Below are positions 1 through 9,750 of a stretch of DNA of 64,000 bases, one piece after another. How positions within the stretch are numbered: position 1 is the first letter of the stretch; each line of letters opens with the position of its first letter. A program made the translations under genes and the position numbers. Source of the stretch: Toxorhynchites rutilus septentrionalis (taxonomy: Eukaryota; Arthropoda; Insecta; Diptera; Culicidae); the NCBI RefSeq assembly GCF_029784135.1, contig NC_073745.1, positions 114,380,716 through 114,444,715 on the forward strand, written 5' to 3'. Below the pieces are notes generated by a model that saw only the letters and a program-made list of their open reading frames with translations, did not search any database and had not been told where the DNA came from.

Positions 1-1
1 T

Positions 2-345
2 ATCATTTTTAGCCACAAATTATGATTCCTGATGTGATTTGAAACAAAAAAGCTCATTATAAATCTCCTTCTAAATTTCTCGAGATATTTTGAAACATAT
101 TTCTAATTTATTGTCTTTTTTATAGTAAATATTCCCTTTTAATATGTTTGTCGTGTTATATCGTCATGTTGATGAAATTTTATGAATTTGCTTATAATTT
201 CCAACAACTTTTCCAAATACATCATCATGGTAAAAATATATGTTTAGGAGTTACGTTGAAAATCATTTGAACACATGTGGGTTAATATAAAACGTAGCGA
301 TATTAAATGTTTTTTTTTATCTTAATACAAACTTTTAACATGTTG
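2..345. repeat. Left terminal inverted repeat of the long-TIR transposon
   Basis: It pairs with 2963-3309. The outermost bases (ATCATTTTTAGCCACAAATT) match the complement of the right end, and similarity continues inward through the motif ACGTAGCGATATTAAA to the T-run and just past it. Confidence 0.85.
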
Positions 346-552
346 AACATGTTGCGCCAACAGAACACAGAACACATTTATAAAAGGAAAAAAATATAAT
401 TCTCTACAATTTGGTCAAATAATTCCTATATTTATCGGAGTTTAAAAGATACTAATAATAATACTAGAATTTTTAGCATTTATTTTTTATCAACATTTAT
501 TTTAATCAACTAACAATTTTGTTGTATATAATTTAATTTTTCATTAAATTTA

Positions 553-861
553 TTATTTCTTTATATTTCTATACACATTATGATAACTTGCTGCATTGTC
601 GTTAGAGTACAACTTTGCTGCTACTTCATTCTCGGATACAGGTACAAAAGAATGATACTTTTGGGTGCCTGTAATTTGTTTGGTGTTATCATACATGCTA
701 CTCAACTCTTCCACACCCTGATCATATTCTTCTTGTGACATATATGAAAATGACAATTTTGTAAGATAGTCTTCTTTTCGCTTGCTAGCCCAGTCAAATA
801 ACGTTTTTGCACTCGTAATCGGATGTTCATGCTGCCTAGCCAAACTAGCTCTTGCTTCCAT
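553..861 (-). pseudogene. Transposase C-terminal segment
   Basis: The ORF starts at an internal methionine, MEARASLARQHEHPITSAKTL. Its frame is open further upstream through ATSHGKGPCDAIGG, the conserved block missing from the catalytic segment's frame. A single indel near 930-950 therefore separates the two pieces. Residues ~18-35 (TSAKTLFDWASKRKEDYL) are helical. The segment ends about 200 bases inside the left TIR. Confidence 0.6.
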
Positions 862-866
862 CCGTT

Positions 867-1619
867 TTAAAGTACCACCAATTGCATCACAAGGTCCTTT
901 GCCGTGTGACGTTGCAAAAAAATGCCGTTCAGCGTCAATGTCGTATTTCGATTTAAAAATTTCCTATTTTTATACTGGGATGCAGCACCATCCGACATGA
1001 ATTTTATTCTTTTTACCTGCATTTGTTGTTTCAAAAATGTTACCAATTTAGAAATAAATACTTGCACAGCTATTGTGTCATGACTTAAAACTACGGATAT
1101 AACTACAAAGCTTAAATTTGCCAGAGAACCTTTTTCATCTCCATAATAAACAACGAATGGATGGATTGTTGCTTGATCATTGTTCCAGTGATGACTTTGA
1201 ACTTCATTTTGAAGCACAAATGAATAATTTTCGGAAAAATCGCAAATCCCAACAATCTCATTTTCTTGCAAATTAGCTTTTATATTGTTATGAAATGTGG
1301 ACTGTTGTGTTTTAATGTAATCATGAGTAAGTAATTTTTCTATTTTTTCGTAAAAATACGATACAAATTCTTCCACCGGTTTTACAAGAGTTTCTATGTC
1401 GCATCGATCAGTAGAAATCCATTGTGCATAACTGATTTCAATCAAATTGCGTTCATGAAGCTCATCTAGAAACCAGTTTCCAAACTCGTCCATTGTTGGG
1501 CATTTTTTACATTCACGAAGGTAACAGTATTTTGATCTATTTGATATGTTACATAGTATTTTTTCCATATATTCTTTGCATTCAATGTTAAAGGAATATT
1601 TTTTGAGACTATGAACCAT
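867..1619 (-). pseudogene. Transposase catalytic core
   Basis: A 250-codon segment. Residues 1-40 are Cys-rich (C14, C23, C32, C37, C40). D127 lies in CDFSENY after a hydrophobic strand, and D210 lies in IKFMSDGAASQYKNR after the predicted strand VKRIKFMSD. That pattern is typical of the first two acidic residues of an RNase-H-fold transposase. After residue ~220 the frame changes, and the expected SHGKGPCDAIGG block is read in the frame of the 553-861 segment. Family identification is by motif recall only. Confidence 0.65.
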
Positions 1620-1667
1620 AAGATTTACATTTTCATGGAATGTACAAACACAAACGTTATGATTTCC

Positions 1668-1913
1668 TTAACTACTCAGAAATTTGCAATGCTTCGGATG
1701 CATTGATGCAAAAGAGCTAAATCCAGTTTTGCAATTTGGATTAAGTTCCTTAAATCTGTTGAAAGTTTCCCGTAATGATGTTATTAATAACATTTTTTGG
1801 ATGTGTTGACGCTTTCCATCTTTGGCTACAGAAACATGGTCTCTCTCCAGGTAATGATCGACTGATATCGTCGTCATTATAAAATTCCGAAACATGATTT
1901 TTAACATTTTCAC
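1668..1913 (-). pseudogene. Transposase segment after frameshift
   Basis: This overlaps the previous segment in a different frame and carries the natural continuation of the protein (DHVSVAKDGKRQHIQK, then CKTGFSSFASMHPKHC). It ends at a stop at 1668, about 50 bases upstream of the ATG of the catalytic segment (1619). The FSSFASMHPKHC stretch has the cysteine/histidine content of a small zinc motif. Confidence 0.55.
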
Positions 1914-2268
1914 TTAAACTTGGTCCATATTTGCTATATGGTGTCGACAATACACCTTTTTCATTTGCCAGTTTTTTGGCTTGAATTGCCATATATTTAT
2001 TAACGCCAAATTCTTCTTCCATTTTTTGCACGGACCAACACTTAGGCAAAACTGTTAAAATTCTAACTTTTTCTGATCTTGTTGTCTCTGTGTGGTCAAA
2101 TTTCTCTTTGAGCTGATTGATAATCTCATCGAACTCTTTTGCCTTTTGTTTAAAGTTCGACTCTTCGTCCTCTGCATGTGAAAAGGAAAATAGATTTCTT
2201 TTAATACCTTTAGAGATTTCTTTGAATTTTTGTTCGGGGTAACTAGCCTGTCCAAGTCTTTTCGTCAT
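1750..2268 (-). pseudogene. Transposase middle segment with predicted helical/HTH region
   Basis: A 172-codon segment. The first third is charged and helical (QKAKEFDEIINQLKEKFDH). It is followed by a putative helix-turn-helix (PKCWSVQKMEEEFGVNKYMAIQAKKLA, residues ~86-112) of the kind seen in DNA-binding parts of transposases. Near its end the frame is lost. The sequence SRSLPGER continues in another frame as the 1668-1913 segment, so a single-base indel near 1830-1860 separates them. Confidence 0.6.
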
Positions 2269-2405
2269 TATTCGTGAAACGTTAATACCGGCGATTCCCT
2301 TGTTGAATAGCTCAATGTTGTACGCTCGGGAATACTCTGGTATATTGCTGTTTTGGGAATCTTGCGAAGATGCTGAAACGACTGAAACTATTGATGGTAC
2401 TTCTT

Positions 2406-2663
2406 CTAAAGTATTCCTGCTGGTGTACTGACCTGCTCCTCAGTATTACACTGCTTTGGTTTGGAAGAGTATACAGATAAACGGCATGATCCGCAAATTT
2501 TTAAAGATGTATCTAAAAGGATATTGCATCCCATTGACTTAAGTTTCTCAATCATTGACACGGTTAAGAAACGTTTTTCAGATGAACATTTCTTACCGTT
2601 TTTCGGAAACGGTCTACAACACGAAACAAAATTTTTGCAGTCCATTGTGGTACTGTTATTCAC
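2406..2663 (-). pseudogene. Transposase N-terminal Cys-rich segment
   Basis: An 85-codon open segment opens with MNNSTTMDCKNFVSCC. It carries the cysteines of CKNFVSCCRPFPKNGKKC, then an ICGSC pair further on, a spacing that suggests a zinc-binding module. It sits just inside the right TIR and points the same way as the other transposase pieces, so I read it as the first part of the same gene. The link to the next segment (2268 downward) is not continuous in frame. No intron was demonstrated, so frameshift or splicing remain alternatives. Confidence 0.55.
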
Positions 2664-2711
2664 TCTATAAGGAAGATTGTTCGACTGATGAACGATGTTG
2701 GAATATGAGTA

Positions 2712-2827
2712 ACTTTATATACATTATAGAGGTATATTAAAGGTACCTGACTTTATATACCTGTACAGAGGTAGCTTAAAGATACCTGACTTTATATACC
2801 TATGCAGAGGTAGCTTAGAGATACCTG
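2712..2827. repeat. 39-bp tandem repeat, three copies
   Basis: Three consecutive units of 38-39 bp (2712-2749, 2750-2788, 2789-2827), each beginning ACTTTATATAC and ending ATACCTG or GTACCTG. They lie between the transposase N-terminus and the right TIR, where a promoter for the minus-strand gene would be expected. Confidence 0.9.
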
Positions 2828-2962
2828 ACTTCAGGTATAATCTAGGCATAACGTAAACAAGTTAATTATATTTGTACCCAAAACGTCCGGTTGAATCAAC
2901 AAGGTGTATTTGTTGTTGGGATTTCAATTCTACTGTTCGTGTTTTGATTGTGTAACACGAAT

Positions 2963-3309
2963 AATATGTTAAAAGTTTGTATTAAGAAAAAAAAAGATTT
3001 TTTAATATCGCTACGTTTTGTGTTAACCCACATGTCTTCAAATATTTTTCAACGTAACTCCTAAACATATATTTTTACCATAATGATGTATTTGGAAAAG
3101 TTGTTGGAAATTATAAGCAAATTCATAAAACTTCATGAACATGACGGTATAACACGACAAACATATTAAAAAGGAATATTTACTATAAAAAAGACAATAA
3201 ATTAAAAATATTTTTTTAAATATCTCGAGAATGGTTACATTTATAAGATTTATAATGAACTTTTTTGTTTTAAATCACATCAGAAATCATAATTTGTGGC
3301 TAAAAATGA
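2963..3309. repeat. Right terminal inverted repeat of the long-TIR transposon
   Basis: Reverse complement of 2-345 with point differences and small indels. The right boundary is placed at GGCTAAAAATGAT, after which sequence similarity to the left arm stops. Confidence 0.85.
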
Positions 3310-3532
3310 TTGTTAACATACAAAAATTCGATGTTTCAGAAATTCATAAAAATTCGATGTTCCACAAAGTTCGTCAAAAATAGTTTTACCATCTTGGACC
3401 CATTTTTCTAATTTTCTACATGACTTCTATTTTATATGAAAAAATTAAACAAAATTAAAAAATATGTATTTTGGATATTGCAAATTAAAGTTTTTTTTTT
3501 GTAAATAAAAAAAAGAGTACTAATTTTTTTTC
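3310..3532. other. AT-rich spacer
   Basis: No coding signal. A short imperfect direct repeat (AAAATTCGATGTT, twice within 3320-3365) is the only structure seen. Confidence 0.5.
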
Positions 3533-4404
3533 TCAGTGTATATTTCGCGAGATTACCATATATTTAGTTTTACTTATGTTCAATTTCAATTGCTCATACT
3601 TCAACCATCTACTTAAAGAATGTAAATCGCCATTTAAATGTAAAACGACCTGATCTAAATCATTAGCTGCAATGAATAACACGGTATCACCTGCAAAAAG
3701 ATTGATATCACTAAATCGTAAAACTCTTCGCATGTCATTGATATACATAATAAATAAAAGGGGCCCTAATACACTTAGGTACTCCAAGATTATTCCCTAG
3801 GGGATTGGAAATTGAATCAGTAAAAATAGTCCGTTGAGTTCTGTAATTTAAATAGCTTTCAAACCATTTATATGCAGTACTCGTGAATCTAAAGCGCTTA
3901 ATCGTGTTCAACAATAAGGGCCTGGATATTATTTCTAAAGCACGTTTTAGATCCAAGAAAACAGCAATGATATTCTCTTTGCACTCTAGCTTCTCTTTCC
4001 ATTTTGCTAATACCAAGTTCAATGCGGTTTCACAGGAATGACCTTCCCGATATCCCAATTGTTCTTGTATTAGCAAAGCTTTGCAATTTAAATATTCCAG
4101 CAGCTGGCCTTTAACGACTACTTCTAATATTTTCTCTAGCGTGTGCAACATATTGATGGGACGAAACTCTTCGGCTCTTCGGCGTTCCAGCAACCTTTTG
4201 AATTGGAACTATTAAAGATTCCTTCCACACCTTAAGCACACGAAAGCAATCTAGAATAACTCCAGCATTGACATTATCCACTCCAGCCGTTTTTCCTAAA
4301 GAAAAGCAAATAGTTCTAAGTTCGTTTAATGTAATTGGGTGAAAACTTTCAAATCTACAACTACTATTAACCGCCTGTTTTATTTCATCAGGCTCATCAA
4401 CCAA
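3533..4404 (-). pseudogene. Non-LTR retrotransposon reverse transcriptase relic
   Basis: Three minus-strand segments in different frames (4404-4111, 4193-3735, 3787-3533) give successive reverse transcriptase motifs. They are a KTAGVDNV block, RPINMLHTLEKILE, the GHSCETAL and IIAVFLDLKRALE region (motif A, where the usual F-D is changed to LDLKRA), LGPLLFIMYINDM, then LFAGDTVLF in place of the catalytic F/Y-A-D-D box, and LKLNISKTKYMV. Order and content fit the Jockey/CR1 group of LINEs. Endonuclease and 3' end are missing. Frameshifts plus loss of the second catalytic aspartate make it inactive. Confidence 0.85.
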
Positions 4405-5229
4405 TTCAATGGACTGATTATCTCACAAAATTGAAGCAAACAAATCATTACAAAATACAAAAATGCTGATACAAAAACAGTGTAGGAGATGTAACAGCTG
4501 AAGAATTATGGATTTATGCGTTTTGTTGACGTATGATTACAAAACCACTTCATTCAATTCGCTTCTTTATCTAATGTGAAATTATTTTAGATGAAAATGA
4601 ATGAAATTGGCTCTACGGCTACTTTACGCAGGTAATTACTCTCTGATATGACAAATTTAACCGACTGCATATCACAAATCTAGGAATGTACATGAAGCAG
4701 TTTGACGCAGTTTAGAAATTTCAAAGTGAACTCTTAGTCTTGAAAATGGCCCTTGCCAATTAGAACGGAAATCATAAATGAAATCTCTTTTTTACTCGCA
4801 CCCGGCGCTAGAGCGGACCCTATGTTTCTAATTGACCCTATGCTAATGTCACATATCTTGACTGACAAATTACATGCAATGAAATGCACAGAATATTCCT
4901 CTAAACTCTAAATCATATACAAGGTGTGCAAATATGAACTCCGATATTATAGACACAAATCGACGTTTCTTTTTTATGTTATAAGAGGACCGTGGAATTG
5001 TGTTCAAGAATAATAGCAACCTGACAAGATTAGACATATAAAACCCATGTTAATTGTGTGAATGTGTGACTTTATTTTATTCAAAGCATTTTAATTTTAG
5101 TTTGCAATTAGTTCCAGCCATTTCACGCATTCAGGTACTAATCGAGTGGAGCGAGTTCCGGGTGAGCAAGCCGCATTCGAAATTACTTCCGCATCGAACA
5201 TCTCAATCGTTTTCCAATTCTGCAGTATA
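4405..5229. other. No recognisable feature
   Basis: No convincing coding frame, repeat boundary or RNA gene was seen. Only short random frames are present. Confidence 0.4.
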
Positions 5230-5325
5230 TACGAGGGTCGTTCAAAAAAATAAGTTTAAGTGTCTCAGAAATCGAGGAAAAATAAAGTTAGGACAAAAAA
5301 CTAAGTGATTTTCGTAATCTACGTT

Positions 5326-5508
5326 TTATTTTCTATTTTTCTGCATAATCGCCGTAACGTACGAGGCATTTTTCATAGCGTGGCACGAGTTTTTCTTTTC
5401 CGAGCGCGAAGTGCGTAGCGTCCAACTTTTTGAAGTACGATGTAACTGCGTCACGAATTTCTTCAGTGCTATCGAACGTTGACCGCCGAAAGCCTGTCTC
5501 ATCATCAT
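5326..5508 (-). pseudogene. Inverted duplicate of mariner transposase 3' end
   Basis: Read on the minus strand, this is a second, diverged copy of the C-terminal end of the gene at 5561-5758 and its 3' flank. The matching arms are roughly 200 bp with point differences, and the centre is at about 5610. It resembles the products of abortive or inverted transposition that generate long-TIR derivatives. Confidence 0.8.
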
Positions 5509-5560
5509 GTACTATTGTGAAGTTTTGGACTGATTAAGAACCGCGATTAGGCCAGGTTTA

Positions 5561-5758
5561 TTGACGAAAGGAATGTTCCTCATCCACGATAATGCACGGC
5601 CCCATTCTGCTCGCGTAACTCAAGAGCAATTGAAAAAAATCCAATGGACTGTGTTCGAGCATCCTCCTTACTCCCCAGACCTCTCCCCTAGCGACTATCA
5701 CTTATTCCCGGTGATGAAACAGGCGTCCGGCGGTCGACGATTCGATAACACTGAATAA
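5561..5758 (+). pseudogene. Mariner transposase C-terminal fragment (D34D)
   Basis: The 65-codon frame contains the second and third catalytic motifs of mariner transposases. These are FLIHDNARPHSA and, exactly 34 residues after the aspartate of HDN, the aspartate of SPSDYHLF. The first catalytic aspartate and both N-terminal helix-turn-helix motifs are absent, and the frame stops soon after the catalytic region. It cannot be functional. Confidence 0.88.
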
Positions 5759-5977
5759 ATTCGTACTGCAGTTACATCGTACTTCAAAAAGTTGGACGCT
5801 AAGCACTCGGAATAGAAAAACTCGTACCACGCTATGAAAAATGCCTCGAACGTTACGGCGATTATGTAGAAAAATAGAAAATAAAACGTAAATTACGAAT
5901 ATCACCTTGTTTTTTTCTTAACTTTATTTTTCCGCGATTTCTGAGGCACTGAAATTTATTTTTTTACGACCCTCGTA

Positions 5978-7811
5978 TCAAGTGTTCTGACAATAAAGTG
6001 GAAAGAAGTAAATCACTATACAGTTCACAGTAAAAGTCCAGGCGGAATTATCAACCACGCATCAGTGAAGACCAACCAGTTTGGCTATATTTGAACATGT
6101 TCAGAAAACCATTTGGGCGGAACCAACGGTACATTAATTTAATAAAATTTCTCCGCATCTCCTCCGCTCACCGATTGATGATGAATCTCTCATGATACAA
6201 ATGATACGCTTAACGTGTTATGAAATAGAAGAACGATTCCGACTTGAATTCGATTGTCGTACGATTGACAGAAAAAGCAATTTTCGAACTCTCCCTTGTC
6301 AATTAAAATGTATTGAATGAACGTTCTGAGCGGTGAAGCCTCCTCGTGACCATAGTTGTCCGTTTCAAAAATCACCCCCCCCCCCCCCCACAATTCCTAC
6401 GTTATGGGAGGGAATAAATACTCGATATTCGAGGTTGAAAAGCTCATCAGCAACAATCTCGTTCGCGTCCTTCCGGTTAGATACGACAACTCGTAGTTTG
6501 TTCGGTCTAACCTTGCAAACTTCCATTACGGAGGTGTATCTGGTCAGAATGACCCTCAGTGCTCTACCATTTAGTTTGGGCCGGAAAAAAACAATCCAAG
6601 GACCAGCATTGTCCGGTTAAACCCTGACACGGAAGCGGAGACAACAAATTAGGTAGATGAGGTCGAGGTTTAGGCGAGAGGTGGAAGGGGCTGAGAGGAT
6701 GGGGTTTGGTTGCTGGGTTCAGGGGGATGAGAGGAAATGATTGCGAGTTTTTAGGAGGGGGCTTGATAGGATGAGCTGGCTTATTCTCAGAGGAATTATC
6801 TTGTGGTGGATTTACTAGTCCCTGGTTGAGCTAACGAGGGGGAGACACTAGTTTCAGTGTCTGAAATTTTCATATCTGAAAACCCCCCTCCCTTTGACAT
6901 CCTTTATGCGTCTAATATATTATGTTATTTTGATTATAACTATAAAAAATTTTAAATTACTTGGTTTCCACACAGTGCGAGCAAATTATCCAAAGATGGT
7001 GGCTCCTCCTCAATCAGACGATCCGTACATCCGTACAGTCGTACACAACAGCAACCAATATAAAGATCGCGCTAAATTGATCTGAAACATTGTTCGAAAC
7101 ATCGAATTCACGACGATCGAGCTTGAGCTTGAGCTTGGGTAGACTGTACAATTCGTAGTTGCTCTCCGTGATTGACCTGAACCAACCAAATTGCACAAAG
7201 AACACACAGAATGACGCTTGGGACTAGAAAATCATTCTCGTTGTGCAATTTTCGGTGATTCGAGCTTTAAATGGTCAATAACGACGCCGGCCACGTCCTT
7301 ACACTCACCAGGGGAAGGGAAGGAATGTTAGTATGATATTCGCCGCCCGAAGGCCAGAAGGGTCGCCTCTATAGCGTGGTTCCCTAGCGTTTATCATGGA
7401 AGGGATAGTTGTTAGTGGGAATGGTTAAGAAAAATCAGGATTCACTGCGGTAAGTGATGTGATTCTAAAAACGTTAACTCTAAACTATTCGGCGAAATGA
7501 GATTTACATAGATATTTTTCCTGACCTTAGAAGGTCAGAAATAAACTTCTTTAAAAACTCTCGATCTATATATTTTTATTATATCGCGGTTATTTTTGGT
7601 AACCTGAGAAGGTCGCTAAAAACCTTTTTAATATTCCTCTAATCGACGATATATTCTTTACCTGAGAACCTTAACCTACAACATTTTTTCTCACAACTTT
7701 TTGAAACTTTTTCCTACGACCGCCAATAATTCATGATGTAATCGCACAATTCATGCAGCTGACCCTGCAACGCCTTGGTTGTGGTTAATCTTTTTGCTTA
7801 TAAATTATTCT

Positions 7812-7814
<3 letters not shown>
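5978..7814. other. Anonymous sequence with a C-run and a G-rich tract
   Basis: No coding segment is supported. A run of C occupies about 6374-6389. A G-rich tract at about 6650-6790 has four G-runs of three to five (GGGG, GGGG, GGG, GGGGG) within 45 bases. A short CTTGAG repeat is at 7118-7137. Confidence 0.5.

Positions 7815-7846
<32 letters not shown>
7815..7846. repeat. (CT)n microsatellite
   Basis: About 30 bases of uninterrupted CT dinucleotide. Confidence 0.95.
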
Positions 7847-7850
<4 letters not shown>

Positions 7851-9305
7851 AACATACTAACACGTTCACTGAACATATGTTATTTTATCTTCACGCTATT
7901 TTCGCATTGGTGCTACTACATGCTACGTTCACTACAGAAATCACCGTTAATTCCACTAACAGCAACAGACACTCTTTACGAAAACAAAACTAAAGCGATG
8001 TAATCTAAATTTACTCTACAAATGCACATGCCAATTGGCTCAACATCTTATTTCATAATATAATCACGAACGAACACCGGAAAACTCACCAGGTGAAAAA
8101 ACAAGGTATAACAAGCCACTTTATACATTTGGGGTCGTTAAAATCTTTGATGTCAAGTTACACAAAAACTTTTCTTATGAGCATCTCTACATATCTTTTC
8201 TTGACTCATGAACTTTATTTTAGAGAGCGGCGTTGTGATGGAAACAGTGAGCAAATAGTAAGTGAGCGGAAAAAAACGATCCCTAACCAAAACTCCCTGC
8301 CTCTCACAACCACACATATATAGAAAAAAAGAGAAGAGGAACAAATTGTCCCAGGAATGCTATGATGACGTATAATACTACCATCACTTTGTTAGAAAAT
8401 ATAAATCTAATAGTTAAACAGTTAAACTTAGCTGGATAGTATGAATCGTATTAAGGGGACCGCAGGGCTCCTCATCTTAGTGATAATATCACTGCTGTTC
8501 GTCATATGTGCTCATGTTGAGCAAGTGTTGCGTACACTTTAGAGAGCATCATTATGACACACATATACACATTGAATTACGCAAGATAGAGAGGAGAATA
8601 ACAGTACAGAGGAACGCGAACGAAGATGACGCGGAACTTTCCTGCCGCTAGCACTTTACATGAAGAAATTCGGCATTTTAATTTCTGCTAAAGCATTCTT
8701 CATTACATCACCATCCTAATTTCGCAACATGCTATGAGCCACATCACAAAAACAAAAATACGAAACTAGAATAAACCGACAGTAGACGCGCACATATTTT
8801 ACTTCATGAACATGAGTACCGCTAGCAGAGAAAAACAAATGAAAAAAAATCTTCCATCCTTTTCAAATTTCACGATTTTCACCGATTTTCGAATCTCTGG
8901 CCAATCGACAATTCACGTTCACTAATTATACCGTACAACAGGTTTAGCCGAAACACGATTAAACAGGTCGGACGAGGCAAAAATAACAAACAAGCGCGGA
9001 GCGAGAAAAAAAACACGTCCATACCCGACGACGGTCCGATCCTTCACTCCGCTTAATATTTTACAGTTATTCAATTGTTTATCTGATGGAAAATAACATT
9101 TTATTAATTGCAATAGATGCGTAGAAATATTCCCTATCAGTTGATTTTTGCGGATAAAAATGTAAAACTAGACCGTTCAGGTTGGGTGTTAGAAGACTAA
9201 TCCAACATCGAATTCACGACGATCGAATGAAAAATGTCGGGATGTCATTTTTTAGTTCAGAATATTCAGAATTCAGTAATGATATAGCACATATGTCTCC
9301 ATATA
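7847..9305. other. No recognisable gene
   Basis: Mixed-composition DNA with only short, overlapping frames on both strands. None has a recognisable motif. Confidence 0.4.
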
Positions 9306-9750
9306 CAGGGAAACTTCGATATAACGTACCCTCGTTATAACGTACCCTCGATATAACGTCACTCGATATAACGTACATTTTACCTCGATATAACGTACAC
9401 ACTATCGAAGTCCAAAAAAATATTTTTTAAATTTTTTGTTTTCTGAAAGAACAATTAATTATCTGTATTTTGATACTAAAGCTTGTATTGTAACTTTAAC
9501 CAATCCCGAAATACAACTGTTTTGTGATTCCGGATTCTGAATGCATCAAACTTCAATCAACAGAACGAAGGAAAACATCATGAGAAGAGTTGGCTTCGTC
9601 TTCTTATTGATTTTATTCATTACCTTACTCAAACAGCAACACAATAAAGTAATATAAGCTACGTTTCAGAGTTTTTTTTATTATGCTTCGATATAACGTA
9701 CAATTCGATACAACGTACAATTTTTTACGATTTGTTACGAATATAACTTG
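9306..9750. mobile_element. Pogo-like element terminus with iterated TCGATATAACGTAC
   Basis: A CAGGGAAACTTCGATATAAC terminus is preceded by TA (9304-9305). Four further copies of a CGATATAACGT-type motif follow within 100 bp, and two more copies in the same orientation lie at 9687-9715. A CAG start, TA target and subterminal iterons are typical of pogo-type IS630-Tc1-mariner MITEs. No matching right terminus was found, so the copy is truncated or disrupted. The right limit is only the last iteron plus margin. Confidence 0.6.

Larger units (their letters stand above)
2..3309 (-). mobile_element. Long-TIR DNA transposon with decayed transposase
   Basis: The first and last ~345 bases of this block are reverse complements of each other with scattered mismatches, and minus-strand reading frames resembling one transposase lie between them. 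The element may begin before the window edge, so the left target duplication cannot be judged. The coding part is broken into at least four frames, so this copy is non-autonomous. The protein has a cysteine-rich N-terminus and an acidic-residue core (CDFSENY, MSDGAASQ, SHGKGPCDAIGG) that looks like an RNase-H-fold DDE transposase. I recognise the SHGKGPCDAIGG-type motif from transposon-like proteins in arthropod and cnidarian genomes but cannot assign a named superfamily. Confidence 0.85.
5232..5975 (+). mobile_element. Palindromised mariner element
   Basis: Terminal repeats CGAGGGTCG... are flanked by TA at 5230-5231 and 5976-5977, as expected for mariner. The element is 744 bp against about 1.3 kb for a complete one. 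Its right half is the 3' part of a D34D mariner transposase gene. Its left half (about 5311-5510) is a reverse-complement copy of that same 3' part (about 5711-5905), so the 5' half of the gene has been replaced by an inverted copy of the 3' half. Confidence 0.88.

Noticed and set aside
6333..6620. 95-codon ORF with a proline run
   Set aside because: The proline run comes from the C-homopolymer at 6374-6389; no other support.
6650..6790. Stable G-quadruplex
   Set aside because: Four G-runs are present, but two loops are about 10 bases long, beyond the usual limit for a confident call.
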